Positions 47,476-58,625 of a stretch of DNA of 64,000 bases are shown one piece after another. Location: NCBI GenBank assembly GCA_027625915.1, contig JANTQA010000015.1, positions 3,811,001 to 3,875,000 of the forward strand. Reading direction: 5' to 3'. The first letter of the stretch is position 1; each line of letters starts with the position of its first letter. The translations under genes were made by a program, and so were the position numbers. The DNA is from Anaeramoeba flamelloides (taxonomy: Eukaryota; Metamonada; Anaeramoebidae). Under the pieces are notes generated by a model. The model was not told the DNA's origin. It ran no database searches and was given only the letters and a program-made list of their open reading frames with translations.

Positions 47476-49575
47476 TTAAAGAATATTTAAATTCATTTCT
47501 TCGTTCAATTTCAAATAATCGATCATTACACCTAAATGAGTCATTTCAGCTTCTTTCCATTTATTTGAAACAAAAATGAAAGGTATATTTAAATTAATGG
47601 CAAAAATTTTATCTGTTAATGGATTATCGCCGATCATTATTGAATTGGGTTTTAAATGTAATGGGATCATATCTGGGTTGGGCTTACCACAAACAAATAT
47701 TGGTTTTTTATTTGTACATTTATTGATTAAATGGATGACAATGCCTGTGTCTGGCAAGACATCAAATTTGTCTGGGTAAGTAAGGTCTTTGTTACCGCAG
47801 ATGTAGGGGTGTTGTTTACATAAGTTACAAAGCGATACTAGTTCGTTGTAATGGTAGTCGTTTCTGTAAAGCACAACTACAATATCGATTTCGGATTTTT
47901 CAGTCAATTGCTTGATGGATATTACATTGATGTTTCTGTCCTTCAGCCAAGCAATTGACTTTTCGGTTCCCCAAACGAAAACATTTTTATTCTTATAGTT
48001 GGTATCTAAAAAGTTGTACACGTGTTTTAATGAAGTAATGACATTTTCCTTTGGAATGTTGATACCTGCATTTTTCAGCATGTTATAGACATCTATTGGC
48101 GTGTGTCTGTTATTATTCGACATGACATAAAGCTCTTTATTTAATTTATTCAGCCTGTCGACTAATTCTGGTGCAAAGGGCATTGGCTTTTTATTAATTA
48201 ACAAAGTATTATCCAGATCGAAAAAATATCTTTTATATTGGATCACATTTGGAATTTCTTTACTAATTAATTTGGATGTGCTAATCCCCTTTGTGTATGG
48301 AACAATTTCAACAGTTACGCCCATTTTGTCTAGCCCGTCTTCGTAATATCTAATTTGCTTTTTATATGAATTGATTTCCCAATCGTTACCATGGATAAAT
48401 TTGTTGACCTTGTATTTTTTGACAACATCCAGATGGACATTGCCGACAAAGATAATATCTTCTTCTCGGTAATTCATGTTCTTCGAGATGTTTTGCTTCC
48501 TCGTGTTTTGATCATGGTGGGGCTTTCTTTTATAAGCCGTGACGAATTGATCTGTGTGCACGCCAACGATCAGTCGATCGCATAGGCTGTGTGCCTTATT
48601 TAAAAATGTCTTATGCCCGGTGTGGAATAAATCAAAGACACCGGGTACGTACCCGACAACAACATCATTTTTTTCTCCTTCCTTTTTGTTGATGTCTGTT
48701 GTGGTTCCTCCTTTCGAAAAGACTCTGTAAAGTTCCACAAGATAAAGGAGAACACACTTCTCATTTAGGTTGTTGCTCTCAATTAGCTCCTCAGCCTTGA
48801 GCAGCTTGGGGATATTAAGTTTCTCTTTTGCAATGTTAAATGCAAGATTCAAATTTTCAATTTTGTTATTCACATTAAGGAAATTGTAATTCTCGATAAG
48901 CTCTGGTTTAAATTTATGAATCAGGGAACAAAAGCCCATACCGTCAGCCCATGAAGACGCAAATTCTTCAATGTCGACTGTCTCATAATCGTTAACTTGC
49001 TTTTGGCACCATGAAAGCAGCGCCTTCTGTGACTTCATTCCTTCAAAGCTAATTTTGTCAATTAGGAATCGCTGCACTAAATCCCAAAGAAGATCTAGAA
49101 TCGGTTCAAGCTTTCCTTCAAATATTTCTATTGTTGGGGTTTTGTTTTTCCGGTTTTTGTTGGTTTGTGAAGAAGAGAAAGGAGAAAAAAAAAAATTAAT
49201 AAAAAAAAAATTTTTGAAAAGCTTTGGCAAGTTTCGTTTTAAGCAACAAAACAAAAGAAATCAAAAAAAAAAAAAAAAAAACAAGTAAAAAAAAGAATTT
49301 AAATTACCTTGGATGCCATAAGTTGTTAATTCAATTCCTTTGTCTTCCATAAATTTAAATACAATTTGAAGATTTTCTTTCATTTCTTTTTCTGATTTTG
49401 GTTCTGGATGGAAATTTTTGGCTTGAAAGTCTGTGATTTTTTCGAGTAAAGAAATCAAATTAGTCCCTGACTTAAAATCTTGTTCAAGATCTATCTCTTT
49501 ACCAAGTTGAAAATTACACCATGTGGTAAAAGTGTGGGTTTGACTCAAGATTAATTGTTGTTCAATAAAAGACAT
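47476..49575 (-). CDS. Fusion: tandem CH actin-binding domains, cytidylyltransferase and HAD phosphatase
   Basis: Two exons, 49575-49308 and 49127-47476, with a 180-base GT-AG intron (49128-49307) falling between the two CH domains; splicing joins TTYGIQ to EIFEGK in frame. The product is 639 residues (an ATG ten codons upstream at 49605 is possible and would add a hydrophobic leader). Residues 10-85 and 120-228 are calponin-homology domains in the alpha-actinin/cortexillin arrangement (FTTWCNFQL; SQKALLSWCQKQV, FASSWADGMGFCSLIHKFKP). Residues 247-380 are a cytidylyltransferase: GVFDLFHTGH carries the HxGH signature, and KGISTSK is the ISTT/S signature of TagD, PCYT and FAD-synthetase relatives. 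Residues 389-620 are a HAD phosphatase of the NagD/HAD-IIA kind: FFDLDNTLL (motif I), MSNNN (II), GKPNPDM (III Lys) and MIGDNPLTD (IV). All motif residues are intact. A likely reading is an enzyme pair making or trimming a CDP-polyol (for example CDP-glycerol), anchored to actin; the substrate is inference. Confidence 0.9.
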
Positions 49576-52500
49576 ATAAAAAAGTAAAAGTAAAAAAATG
49601 TTCAAGATATGTTTTTTCTCTTAAAAAAACTTTTCTAAGAGCAAAAAGAACACTAATTATCAAAAAGAATTCATTTTGTATTGTTACAATTTTACTTTTG
49701 TTTGACTCAAAATTTTGAACATTTTTTTAAATAAATCAATTTTAACATTTCTTTAATTCATAAGATAGAGTCCAGTTGAAAATTAACATTTAAGTTTGGT
49801 CAGAGTAATGAAATATTCTGTTTTGATAATCACACTTTTTTTACTTTATTGATTTAATTTTTTTTACTCCAAAAATTTATTGTAAGAGGGAAATTGATTT
49901 ACAAAATTACTCAAAAGAAATACTTTTGGTAGCTGTTTATCATTTCGTTATCTTTTAACAAAGTAAACTATTTTTATACTATTTTTGAAAGAGGATAATT
50001 GTCAAAGGATTGATTGTTATTGAGTCATTTGTCAATAATTGTAAACACTGTTTTCATCAATAGTGGGTTTTGAAGAGATAAAATATACAATAGAAAATCT
50101 ATATTATTCGAAGAAAGATGAAAAAAAATAGAAAATTTTTTGAAAAGGAAAAAAGAAAAATAGAAAGATAAAAAGGGTAAATTGGTTTTAATTTCTTGAC
50201 CTTAATCAAAAAAAGGTATTTTAGAAATGGTTTTTAATGTGATTTGAAATTTATAATACTGGTATATAAATTATAAATGTGAAAAATTTTCACTTCAGTT
50301 ACCATATTTTTCTTTTATAAATTGAGTTCTCAAACAAAGTAGGTTGGTGTTTGTGGTCTCTAGTTTAAAATGAAATTGAAAATGAAGCGTAAATTTTTCC
50401 CGTTTTTTATTGAAATTTAAGTAGTAGAAAATTCACTTTTTTTATCTTTTTTCATTTATAGTATATTGTTTTATTTCAAAATTGGCCTTTTCAACACAAA
50501 CTGTCAGAGAAAATCAGGGAAAAGAAAATGGATTTTAAATAGTTTTAAGTAATTTTCTTAATATAAAAATCGAATAAAAACGGAACAAATAAAGAACAAT
50601 TACGAAATATTTTGTTAATTTAAATTTACCTGAATTTTTCTCTTCAATTTTTCCCTTGAAAACAATAAACATTCAATATTAAAACACCCAGGTTTATTTG
50701 TTGATGATTCTTTGTTGATGTGAAATGATCATAATGTTGAAATTTTTTGGTTTTTTGAAAGTTCTCGTCTATATTATTTTTTTTTGATAACCAATTTTTA
50801 AATATGGATCCCTTCTCTAGAAATAAGTTTAATATTGAAATAAACAGGTTTTTTTCAAATCTAAGTAATTGGCAAAAATTTTTCTCAATCCCTATTAAAT
50901 TTAGGTAAAAATATTTAATAGAGATAAGTCCTTTAATAGAAAACAAATATACCATGGATTGTTAGGGAAATAATACACTTTTCAAGTTTTTTTGGTAACA
51001 CATATCACAGCATTATAGAATAAGATATTTAATTCAAAACAAATAGTAGTAAATTAGCCTTTTGACTAATTATGTTTTTTTCCATTTTTATCGTATATTA
51101 ATAGATTTCTTAAATGATATACTATTAATATTTTCATAGGTAATCATTTTTATCCAAATCAATAAAAACAAATAAAAGGAAAAATAATTTCTGATGTACC
51201 CAAAAAAAATGAATCAAGAGAGACCAAAAAGAATATTGGCACCTTTGTTGAAATTTAACCAACCATTTTTGATGATAATGATCATAATATACTAAAAATT
51301 ATCCTTGACCATATTTTCCATTTAACTAAACCCAATTTTCGTAAATTATTAATTTTCATGAAAAAAATCTTGAAAACTTCAATAGATCATCTAACCGGTG
51401 AAAAATGAAGGATAGCAAAATAAAAAAAAAAAGAAAAAATTGTTTTTTTCAATTAAAATTATTCACAATTTCAACAAAAATGTTAGATTGTTATTCTTTT
51501 GATCAGTTTAACCATATTCAAAAAAAAAATGGATGAAGTTTATTACTATCAAATTGGCTGTTTTAAGCAATTGATATACCTTTTCAAGGTAAAGTATTAT
51601 TATTATTATTTTTTTTTATAATTTATCTTCAATTGACAATTAAATTAATTTGTCAAGGTTTATCTATATCGAGTATAGTTAAAAGATTGAATTTCTAACT
51701 ATTCAAAATTGATTTCTGGAATTTCTAGTTATCAAAAATATATTTTCATAATGCAAAAATATTCAAAATTTTTAAGAAAAAAAAGCAAAAACGATATTAT
51801 AATTGTAAAAAAGAGCAGATTAACACTAGGTTTTTATTATCCCAATGAATTTGAATTATTATCGATTCTAAAAAGTTTTTTATTGTTTTATAAAATAACT
51901 AAAAAAGAAAATTCATTTTCAAAAATATCATATTATTTATCATATAATTTATATTCATAAAAATTATCACTATTTCAATAGTTTATTTTTTTTCATTTTT
52001 AAAAACAAGTCTGAATTGATTAATTATACTTTATCAATCCTTTATTTTATACACGCACGTGTAAACTTGGATTTCATGAAGAAAAAAACAAATCACACCC
52101 AGATTATTTAACAAAATAAATAAACCAGACCTAGTTATAACCCATTCGCAAAATCATTTCCACACCATTTCTTCTACATATCCATTTAACACAATCGTCA
52201 TGAAAAATTAACTTAATACCATTAATAACTATTTTTTGAAAGAAAATTGTTTAATATTTCTTGAACCACTTGGAATTCAAAATAAATAATAATATTACAC
52301 AAAGAACAATATTTGTTTGAACAATAAAAAAAAATCCATTAAGAAATTTTTGTAAAAAAATTATTGTGCTTTCAAACTGTTTTCCCTCTGATTTTTTATT
52401 TTTTTTTTGATTTTTTTGGGATTAACTTAATTTTGAAAAAAATTGAAATTTTTAAAATTTAAAAATCATATTTCAACAAAAGATTTTTGATATAAAATCA

Positions 52501-53360
52501 AACATCACACATTTATAAATAAAAGAACTATTGGTTTAACTTACCAAAAAAATAAAAAGTATAAGGTAAATTATTGGGTAAATTTTAAAGAAAATTTATA
52601 TTGATCCCTTAAAAATTATCTTGCAGTTTGGCTTGATCAAGTCTAAAAACTATTTTTAAAAGCTATTTAGATATTTTTTCATATTTTTTTATCCTTTTTT
52701 TTTTTTATTTTATTGCTTTTTCTTTGAAAATATATAAAGATCTCTTGAAAAATATAATTATTCAAGAATATTTTGATACACGGGAAAATTTATTTGATCT
52801 GCTTTGAATTAAATCCTTTTTAGGTTTTTTATTTTAAAGAAATAAAATTGTACTTAAAAAATGTTTAACTTGGGTTTTGATCCTGACTTTTCCAACTTTG
52901 GAAAAGTAATTTTTCTCAGATAAATATTTAAATTCAAAACAAAACATGTTATTTCACATTTAACCACATACTCCTTTTCTTTCAAATATTACCAAGAGAT
53001 AATAACTTTTATACAATAAAATAACTGGAAAAATAAAAATTATTAAAATTTGAAAAAACCAATTTGTTCTTTCGATAAACCCCCCTAAATGATAAAACCA
53101 ATGTCTTGAGAAAATTAGTACCACCAGTAAAAAAAACAAATTACCTGCAGACACTAATCCATTTTGCTGTTGGGGAATTGGTTTTACAATAACAATTCTG
53201 AAAAAAAAAAAAAAAAAAAAAATTGAAAAAGTATTAGTGTTGATAAACAAAACTCAAGGATTAATTTTTAATTAAACAAAATGAACAAATAATTTATGCT
53301 TTTTTTAGTACGAAGTAAAGAATCCAAAAAAGGCTTGTCCAATTCAAAAAAAAAGTAAAA
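49576..53360. other. Intergenic region between the fusion gene and the DUF3228 gene
   Basis: Holds FB copy 4. A short ORF at about 51531-51592 (ATGGATGAAG..., ending at a GTAAAG) followed by an 83-codon frame at 51709-51960 resembles an exon pair but matches nothing I know. A hydrophobic minus-strand frame at 52960-53250 has no ATG. I call no gene. Confidence 0.5.
50282..50400. repeat. Fold-back element FB, copy 4
   Basis: Begins AAAAATTTTCACTTCAGTTACC and ends GAAATTGAAAATGAAGCGTAAAT, with the family centre ACAAAGTAGGTTGGTGTTTG followed by TGGTCTCTAG. Unlike copies 2 and 5 it stands alone, outside duplication R2, so the ~120-bp unit moves or spreads independently. Confidence 0.65.
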
Positions 53361-53963
53361 TTAGTCATCGTTTCTCACAATAACATGATTTTTCCAATAT
53401 TTAACAGATTCCATATATTTTTCTCTATTTAATTGAACGCCAGATCCACCTTCAGATATTCCCAGAGCATTTCTCATGATTGTAATTGGGCTCATTGGTG
53501 TTTCAAAATTGACGTTTTGTGCTTTCACACATACAACAAACCATTTTATTTTTGGATCATATTTTTTGTTTTCTTCCTTTTCGCATTGTTCACGTGAATA
53601 GAGAATAATATCAAGAAAATTTGCCTTTTGTATCAATTGGCCTACTTGGGAAGATAAAACAAAACGTGAAAGTACGGGCAATTCTTCGGTGGTACGTGCA
53701 ACATATTCCGTTTGGATAAGTGGTTTGATTTCTTCTGTTATTTCGATTTGTCCAGCATGACAATCACAAAAATTTTTTACAAGAATGTGCTTGCAAAAGG
53801 GAGCATAACCTTCTTGAAGAACTTTGTTTTGTTCAGTGTATTCTTTGTTTAGTTCCTTCATAAAACTTTCTTTTGAGATGGTAATTTTTGAACCAGCATA
53901 TTTTGGATCATCAAATTGTCGATAACAAAAAGTTGATAATTCTAATTCGTTAAAAAAATACAT
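53361..53963 (-). CDS. DUF3228-family protein
   Basis: A 200-residue intronless protein starting MYFFNELEL and ending NDD. It matches my memory of the DUF3228 family along its length: FCYRQFDDPKYAGSKI near the N terminus, YAPFCKHILVKNF in the first third, VARTTEELPVLSRF in the middle, FLDIILYSREQ, and PITIMRNALGISEGGSGV followed by an LNREKYMESVKYWKNH tail. The family is found in plants, some protists and bacteria and has no established activity. The many conserved Cys, His and acidic positions could suggest a ligand-binding or catalytic fold, but that is guesswork. Length is as usual for the family, and there is no signal peptide or membrane segment, so it is probably soluble. Confidence 0.88.
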   Translation of the reverse strand: MYFFNELELSTFCYRQFDDPKYAGSKITISKESFMKELNKEYTEQNKVLQEGYAPFCKHILVKNFCDCHAGQIEITEEIKPLIQTEYVARTTEELPVLSRFVLSSQVGQLIQKANFLDIILYSREQCEKEENKKYDPKIKWFVVCVKAQNVNFETPMSPITIMRNALGISEGGSGVQLNREKYMESVKYWKNHVIVRNDD

Positions 53964-54320
53964 TTATTGAGAAAAAATGATGAGAAAAAATGATTTTATA
54001 TAAAATATCTTCAGAAGGATACAACAAGAAAAGGGTATTCGAAAAAGAAGATAAATTAAAGATTTTTGGGTTATTTGCTTTTTTCGTAATGTAAAGTTAG
54101 AATTAGAAAAATATTGTTTATGCTTGAAACACAAGTGCAAAAATTTTTTTCGGAAATTTTTCAAAAATTGAAAAATTTTTAAGAGTGAAAATTCATATTA
54201 CAATAGAGTACCTAAATGAATCGTGAAGTTTATTTTCTAATATATTGTAAGTTGAGGGTTTAATTACCAAAAAGTGATAAAAAAATCATTTTTTTACCTA
54301 TTAAAATCACTAAAAAAAAT

Positions 54321-54382
54321 TAAATTTTTTTTTGTAAATATTTTTTTTTGTAAATATTTTTTTTTGTAAATATTTTTTTTTA
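54321..54382. repeat. Minisatellite of ~16-bp units
   Basis: Three to four tandem units of a T-run plus GTAAATA. Simple replication slippage is enough to explain it. Confidence 0.85.
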
Positions 54383-54887
54383 TAGAGTATAACATGTGGT
54401 CTCAAGATAAAATTTTTGTTGAATTCAATTTTATTGATGTATCATTTAAACCAAGTTCAATCCTAACCCTTACTTCGAAAATTCAAAATGAAAATTTTTT
54501 TCAAAAAAAAAAAAATAATAATAAAAAAAAAATTATCTTATGTAAAAATTAATATTTCAATATCTAAAAATGAAATAAATAGATTTTTTTTAAATACACT
54601 CAATAATAATTTTAATTTGATAATAGATGTTCTAAATTATGATAATTTTTTTTTTATTTTTTGGATTTTTTTTTCAAAAAAATATTTTTTTTTCGAGTTT
54701 TTTTGTTTTCGTGCCCCTTCTAACTTTTTTCACACAAACATTTTGATGGTTGCCCTCAAGACCCAGAATACCTGAACACTAGATAAAAAAAAATATCAAA
54801 AAAAAAATAAAAAAATCCTAAAATAAACTGGTTTGGCATCGATTGGAATTTTGTTGAAAAAAATCCACTTTTTTTGGGCATCCGTTA

Positions 54888-55086
54888 CAGTCAGTTTCAC
54901 TTTTAAGACACAAACTTACAACGAAATTTAAGGCACAAAAAAAATCTAAAATTAAGGCACAAAATTCAAATTCTAGTAAAAATAAATTGTAAAAAAAAAA
55001 AATTCCAAATTTTGTGCCTTAATTTGAGATTTTTATTGTGCCTTAAATTTCGTTGAAAGTTTGTACCTTAAAAGTGAAACTGACTG
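54888..55086. mobile_element. Palindromic MITE (PAL), copy 6
   Basis: Full palindrome, CAGTCAGTTTC to GAAACTGACTG, flanked by TA at 54886-54887 and 55087-55088. The arms are very similar to copies 1 and 2, implying fairly recent activity. Confidence 0.93.
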
Positions 55087-55889
55087 TACCAAATTAAGTT
55101 AAATATTAATACCAATTGGATAAATCGCTCAGGTATTTATTTCAAAATATTTTTGATTTAGATATTTCCAAAAAATGAAAAAAAAAAAAATACAACTTAT
55201 TTGAGAAAATAATTTACATCTAATTTAAATAAAAAAATGGAAATATGGAAAGTGTGTAAATGATTTTTTAAAAAATCAAAGGCAGTTATATTTTTTCAAT
55301 TCTATTTGAAATTAGTTGAGATTTAAAAAAGTCTTGAAAATGATTTTTTCAATCAAAACAATAAGAATAAAGTCTTACTTATCACCCCTAGAAATATCAG
55401 ATAAAATCGAGATCAAAAAATTTTAATATCTTTAATTTATTAATACAATACTAATAAACAAATTGAATTATTATCAAGATTCGTTAAATGATAGTTAATG
55501 ATTTTGGATGTTTAAATGCCTTTTTGAAGATTGAGTTTTAAAAAGAAATTTTAAAATAAAATTGAACACTTTATTGGAAATATCTTTCTATATATCAAAC
55601 TTTTAAATCAAAAATTTTCTAATATTAAATAAAATTTCAAAAATTTCATTATTTTGAAAAAATGAAAATTTTTGATTTTTCAAAAATATTTCCAATAAAA
55701 ATTAAAATTTGATTTTTTTGATCTTTTTAAACTTTTTATTACTTTATTAGTAAATAGTGTTGAAAGCTTGAAATAAGATAATTAAAGAGGTTAATTTTTT
55801 TAAAAGATAATGTTAATAGTCATCTCAAATTGAAAAAAATGATAATTGATCATTTGGTTATCCCTAAAAATTTAGGGAAGATATAAATT

Positions 55890-56616
55890 AAACGTTCAAA
55901 TTTTCCTCATATTTAAAACGGTCCAAACAATCACAATAATACAATTTCATTGAAATTGCAGATACTTTTGATTATTGAATATATGAAAATTATTTTTTCA
56001 ACTTTCTGTTTTTGTTTTTATTTTCATTTTTTGAATTGCCGAACACAATGCGTTCAATCGAAATAGTTTTTATTCAACAATTGATAATTAGTTAAATTTA
56101 AGTTGTTCCAAATAGAAGAACTCAAATAAACTTGGTAAAACATATAGAACTACAGTCAGTTTCACTTTTAAGGCACAAACTTTCAACGAAATTTAAGGCA
56201 CAATAAAAATCTCAAATTAAGGCACATTTTTTGGAATTTTAATTTTTACAATTTAATTTACTAGAAGCTGAATTTTGTGCCTTAATTTGAGATTTTTATT
56301 GTGCCTTAAATTTCGTTGAAAGTTTGTGCCTTAAAAGTGAAATTGACTGTATTTGAATAATCAATATTCCTAATAGAATTTAAAAAAATTTCTCAATAAT
56401 TTTTTTTGTTTTGCTCTCTCCAAAATTTTTAACATGCCCATTATTTATTTGTATTGATAATTATTTATTTATTGTTTTGTGAGTATTGTAATTTATAAAC
56501 AAGTGTTAACATTTCAATTAGTGAATGGCTCTAATTTGGTATTTCTTTGGGAATGGATTAAATAATTATTTTTTTCATAAATCGAATTTTGGTATTTTAA
56601 AAAAAAAATGAATTTG

Positions 56617-56620
<4 letters not shown>
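55890..56620 (+). repeat. Dispersed duplication R1, copy B (contains PAL copy 7)
   Basis: Collinear with 6870-7400 on both sides of the inserted palindrome. It ends at the (TA)n tract at 56620, as copy A ends in AT-rich sequence. Confidence 0.8.
56153..56349. mobile_element. Palindromic MITE (PAL), copy 7
   Basis: Full palindrome with TA at 56151-56152 and 56350-56351; right tip AAATTGACTG has one change. It interrupts duplication R1, whose other copy has only a single TA near 7123. Confidence 0.93.
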
Positions 56621-56675
<55 letters not shown>

Positions 56676-56676
56676 A
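56620..56676. repeat. Compound (TA)n(TGTA)n microsatellite
   Basis: About 30 bases of TA repeats pass directly into about six TGTA units. Confidence 0.95.
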
Positions 56677-56909
56677 GTGATAAAAAGACATAAGAAAAGA
56701 AAACACGATTCAATTTTTAATTGTTAAAATTAAGAAAATTGGTGTATGATTTCGATATTTTAAAATTAAGAACCTATTAAAAATAACCATTTTTTTATAA
56801 ACTAAGTAATAAACACGTATAATTTTCATTGAGCTAAGTGTCTAGATAATACTCATTTAATTGATTGATAACATAATTAAACCTTTTATCTGTCAAATAT
56901 TCCTATTTT

Positions 56910-57600
56910 TTCAAATATCAATTATTTTATATAATTGGCATTTGACGAATAAATAAGAAATAAAAAGAATGTAATATATCAAAGAATTGTTGATATAAAC
57001 CTGAAAGAAAAACTAATTAAACAATAAATTTTCTTGAAAATTGAAAAACTCGGATTTTAGGGGTAACATTGGGAAAACAGGGATTTTCATTTTGACCACT
57101 CACCAGTAATTAAATAATAAATAGGAAACAATTTTCACTTCGTTTTCCATAAATTTCTTTTCGAAATCAAGCCCCCAAATGAAGTAGGTCGGGATTTGTG
57201 GTCTCTATTTGAAAAAGGAAATGAAAATTGAGTGAATTTTTTTACTATTTCGAATTCAAACATTCATTATCAAAGATCCAAATAGAATTCCAATTGAAAT
57301 AAATAATGATTTCTCAACAATCTTTTCACCATTTCAATAACCTTAGAATAAAATGTTTTTACCAAGTGACTATTGATCTTGCAAAAAAAAAAATTTACAA
57401 CTGAATTACTTTTCAAAAAAAAAAAAATTGGAAAAAAAAATAGTAAAATTGTGCAAAAATATGAAAAAATGCTTTCAATTTTGAAATTTTAGAAAAAAAT
57501 TTTTCTTCTTCAAATATCGATTCAAACACTTTAGGTTCGTGTATTTAACTCCACAAAACGACGACTTTGACTCAAAATTTTTTTTAGTTAAACTTAATTT
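56910..57600 (+). repeat. Dispersed duplication R2, copy B (no PAL insertion)
   Basis: Collinear with 20340-21200, lacking the palindrome found there. It lies only about 290 bases after R1 copy B, while the other members of R1 and R2 are 13 kb apart. Confidence 0.8.
57128..57243. repeat. Fold-back element FB, copy 5
   Basis: AATTTTCACTTCGTTTTCCA at the left and GGAAATGAAAATTGAGTGAATTTTT at the right form the inverted ends; the centre GAAGTAGGTCGGGATTTGTG and GGTCTCTATTTG match copies 2 and 4. It lies in duplication R2. Confidence 0.65.
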
Positions 57601-57742
57601 GAAAAAAAAATAGAATTTTATAAAGGTTTGCTAAAATTTGGCAAAATTATAATTTTTATTCCTGTTTTTTGATTCTTTGAATAGTTTTTTGAACTTGTGT
57701 AATATAATTAATAATCATTCTAATAAATGGGTTTGTTGGTTA

Positions 57743-57915
57743 CAGCCAGTTTCACTTTTAAGGCACAAAAAAATTTCAAATTAAGGCACAAAATTTCGAA
57801 TTATTTTTTTTACAATTTATTTTTACTAGAATTTGAATTTTGTGTTTTTAATTTTAGATTTTTTTTGTGCCTAAAATTTCGTTGAAAGTTTGTGTCTTAA
57901 AAGTGAAACTGACTG
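57743..57915. mobile_element. Palindromic MITE (PAL), copy 8 (internally shortened)
   Basis: Tips CAGCCAGTTTC and GAAACTGACTG with flanking TA. The left arm lacks about 25 bases (the AACTTTCAACGAAATTTAAGG part), so it has two boxes on the left and three on the right; total 173 bases. Confidence 0.9.
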
Positions 57916-57962
57916 TATTTCAAAAATTTTATTCTAAAACAAAAAAGATTTCATTTTCGATA

Positions 57963-58157
57963 CAGTCAGTTTCACTTTTAAGACACAAACTTTCAACGAA
58001 ATTTAAGGCTCAAAAAATCTCAAATTAAGGCACAAAATTTTGAATTTTTTTTTTACATTTTATTTTTACTAGAATTTGAATTTTGTGCCTTAATTTGAGA
58101 TTTTTATTGTGCCTTAAATTTCGTTGAAAGTTTCTGCCTTAAAAGTGAAACTGACTG
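57963..58157. mobile_element. Palindromic MITE (PAL), copy 9
   Basis: Full palindrome with TA on both sides, only 47 bases from copy 8 and in a cluster of four copies within 3.3 kb. Confidence 0.93.
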
Positions 58158-58489
58158 TATTTACAATTTCTCAACAATTTTCCGTATACAACCAATTAAA
58201 TTATTTTCAGGGGGGTGTTTCTGGTATAATATTTTTTCACTACTACACACCTTCAAATTCTTCATTTTCCCTTCTGATTAAAATTATCATCAGCTTTAAT
58301 AAAAAAAGGGGGAGACAAAAATTTAAGATTGTAACAAATTTTTCCTGGTTATACCCATTTTAATTTTTTTTCCTGGTGCTTTGGATATTTTTAAATACCT
58401 ATGGGTTAATGGGGTGTTATGTTTGTAAGTACCGTATATTGTAGTTAGGTACATTCACTTAATTTTTGAAAAAGGGATTGATTAGAAAA

Positions 58490-58625
58490 TTTTGGCTTTA
58501 TTTCGGCAAAATAAAGAATGTTTAGTTACCGAGTTCACAAACATGATCGAAAATTTTAGTCAAGTGTCGATGTCGAATTATATGCTTTATTTTGCCAAAA
58601 TAAAGTAGACTCCCTATTCTTATTC
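58490..58625. repeat. Two ~95-bp related units, each with a CTTTATTT palindrome
   Basis: Each unit has GCTTTATTT, then (C)GGC or TGCC, then AAAATAAAG, a near-perfect palindrome, and further on CACAAACATGATCG or CACAAACCTGATCGG followed by AAATTTT. Spacing between palindromes is about 95 bases. Not related to PAL or FB elements. Confidence 0.6.

Noticed and set aside
51531-51960. A possible two-exon gene (MDEVYYYQIG... then an 83-codon frame)
   Set aside because: The donor looks fair but no in-frame acceptor was found, and the product resembles nothing.
52960-53250. Hydrophobic 96-codon minus-strand frame preceded by a poly-T tract and CAG, possibly an exon of a membrane protein
   Set aside because: It contains no ATG, and no upstream exon with a start codon fits between it and the DUF3228 stop.
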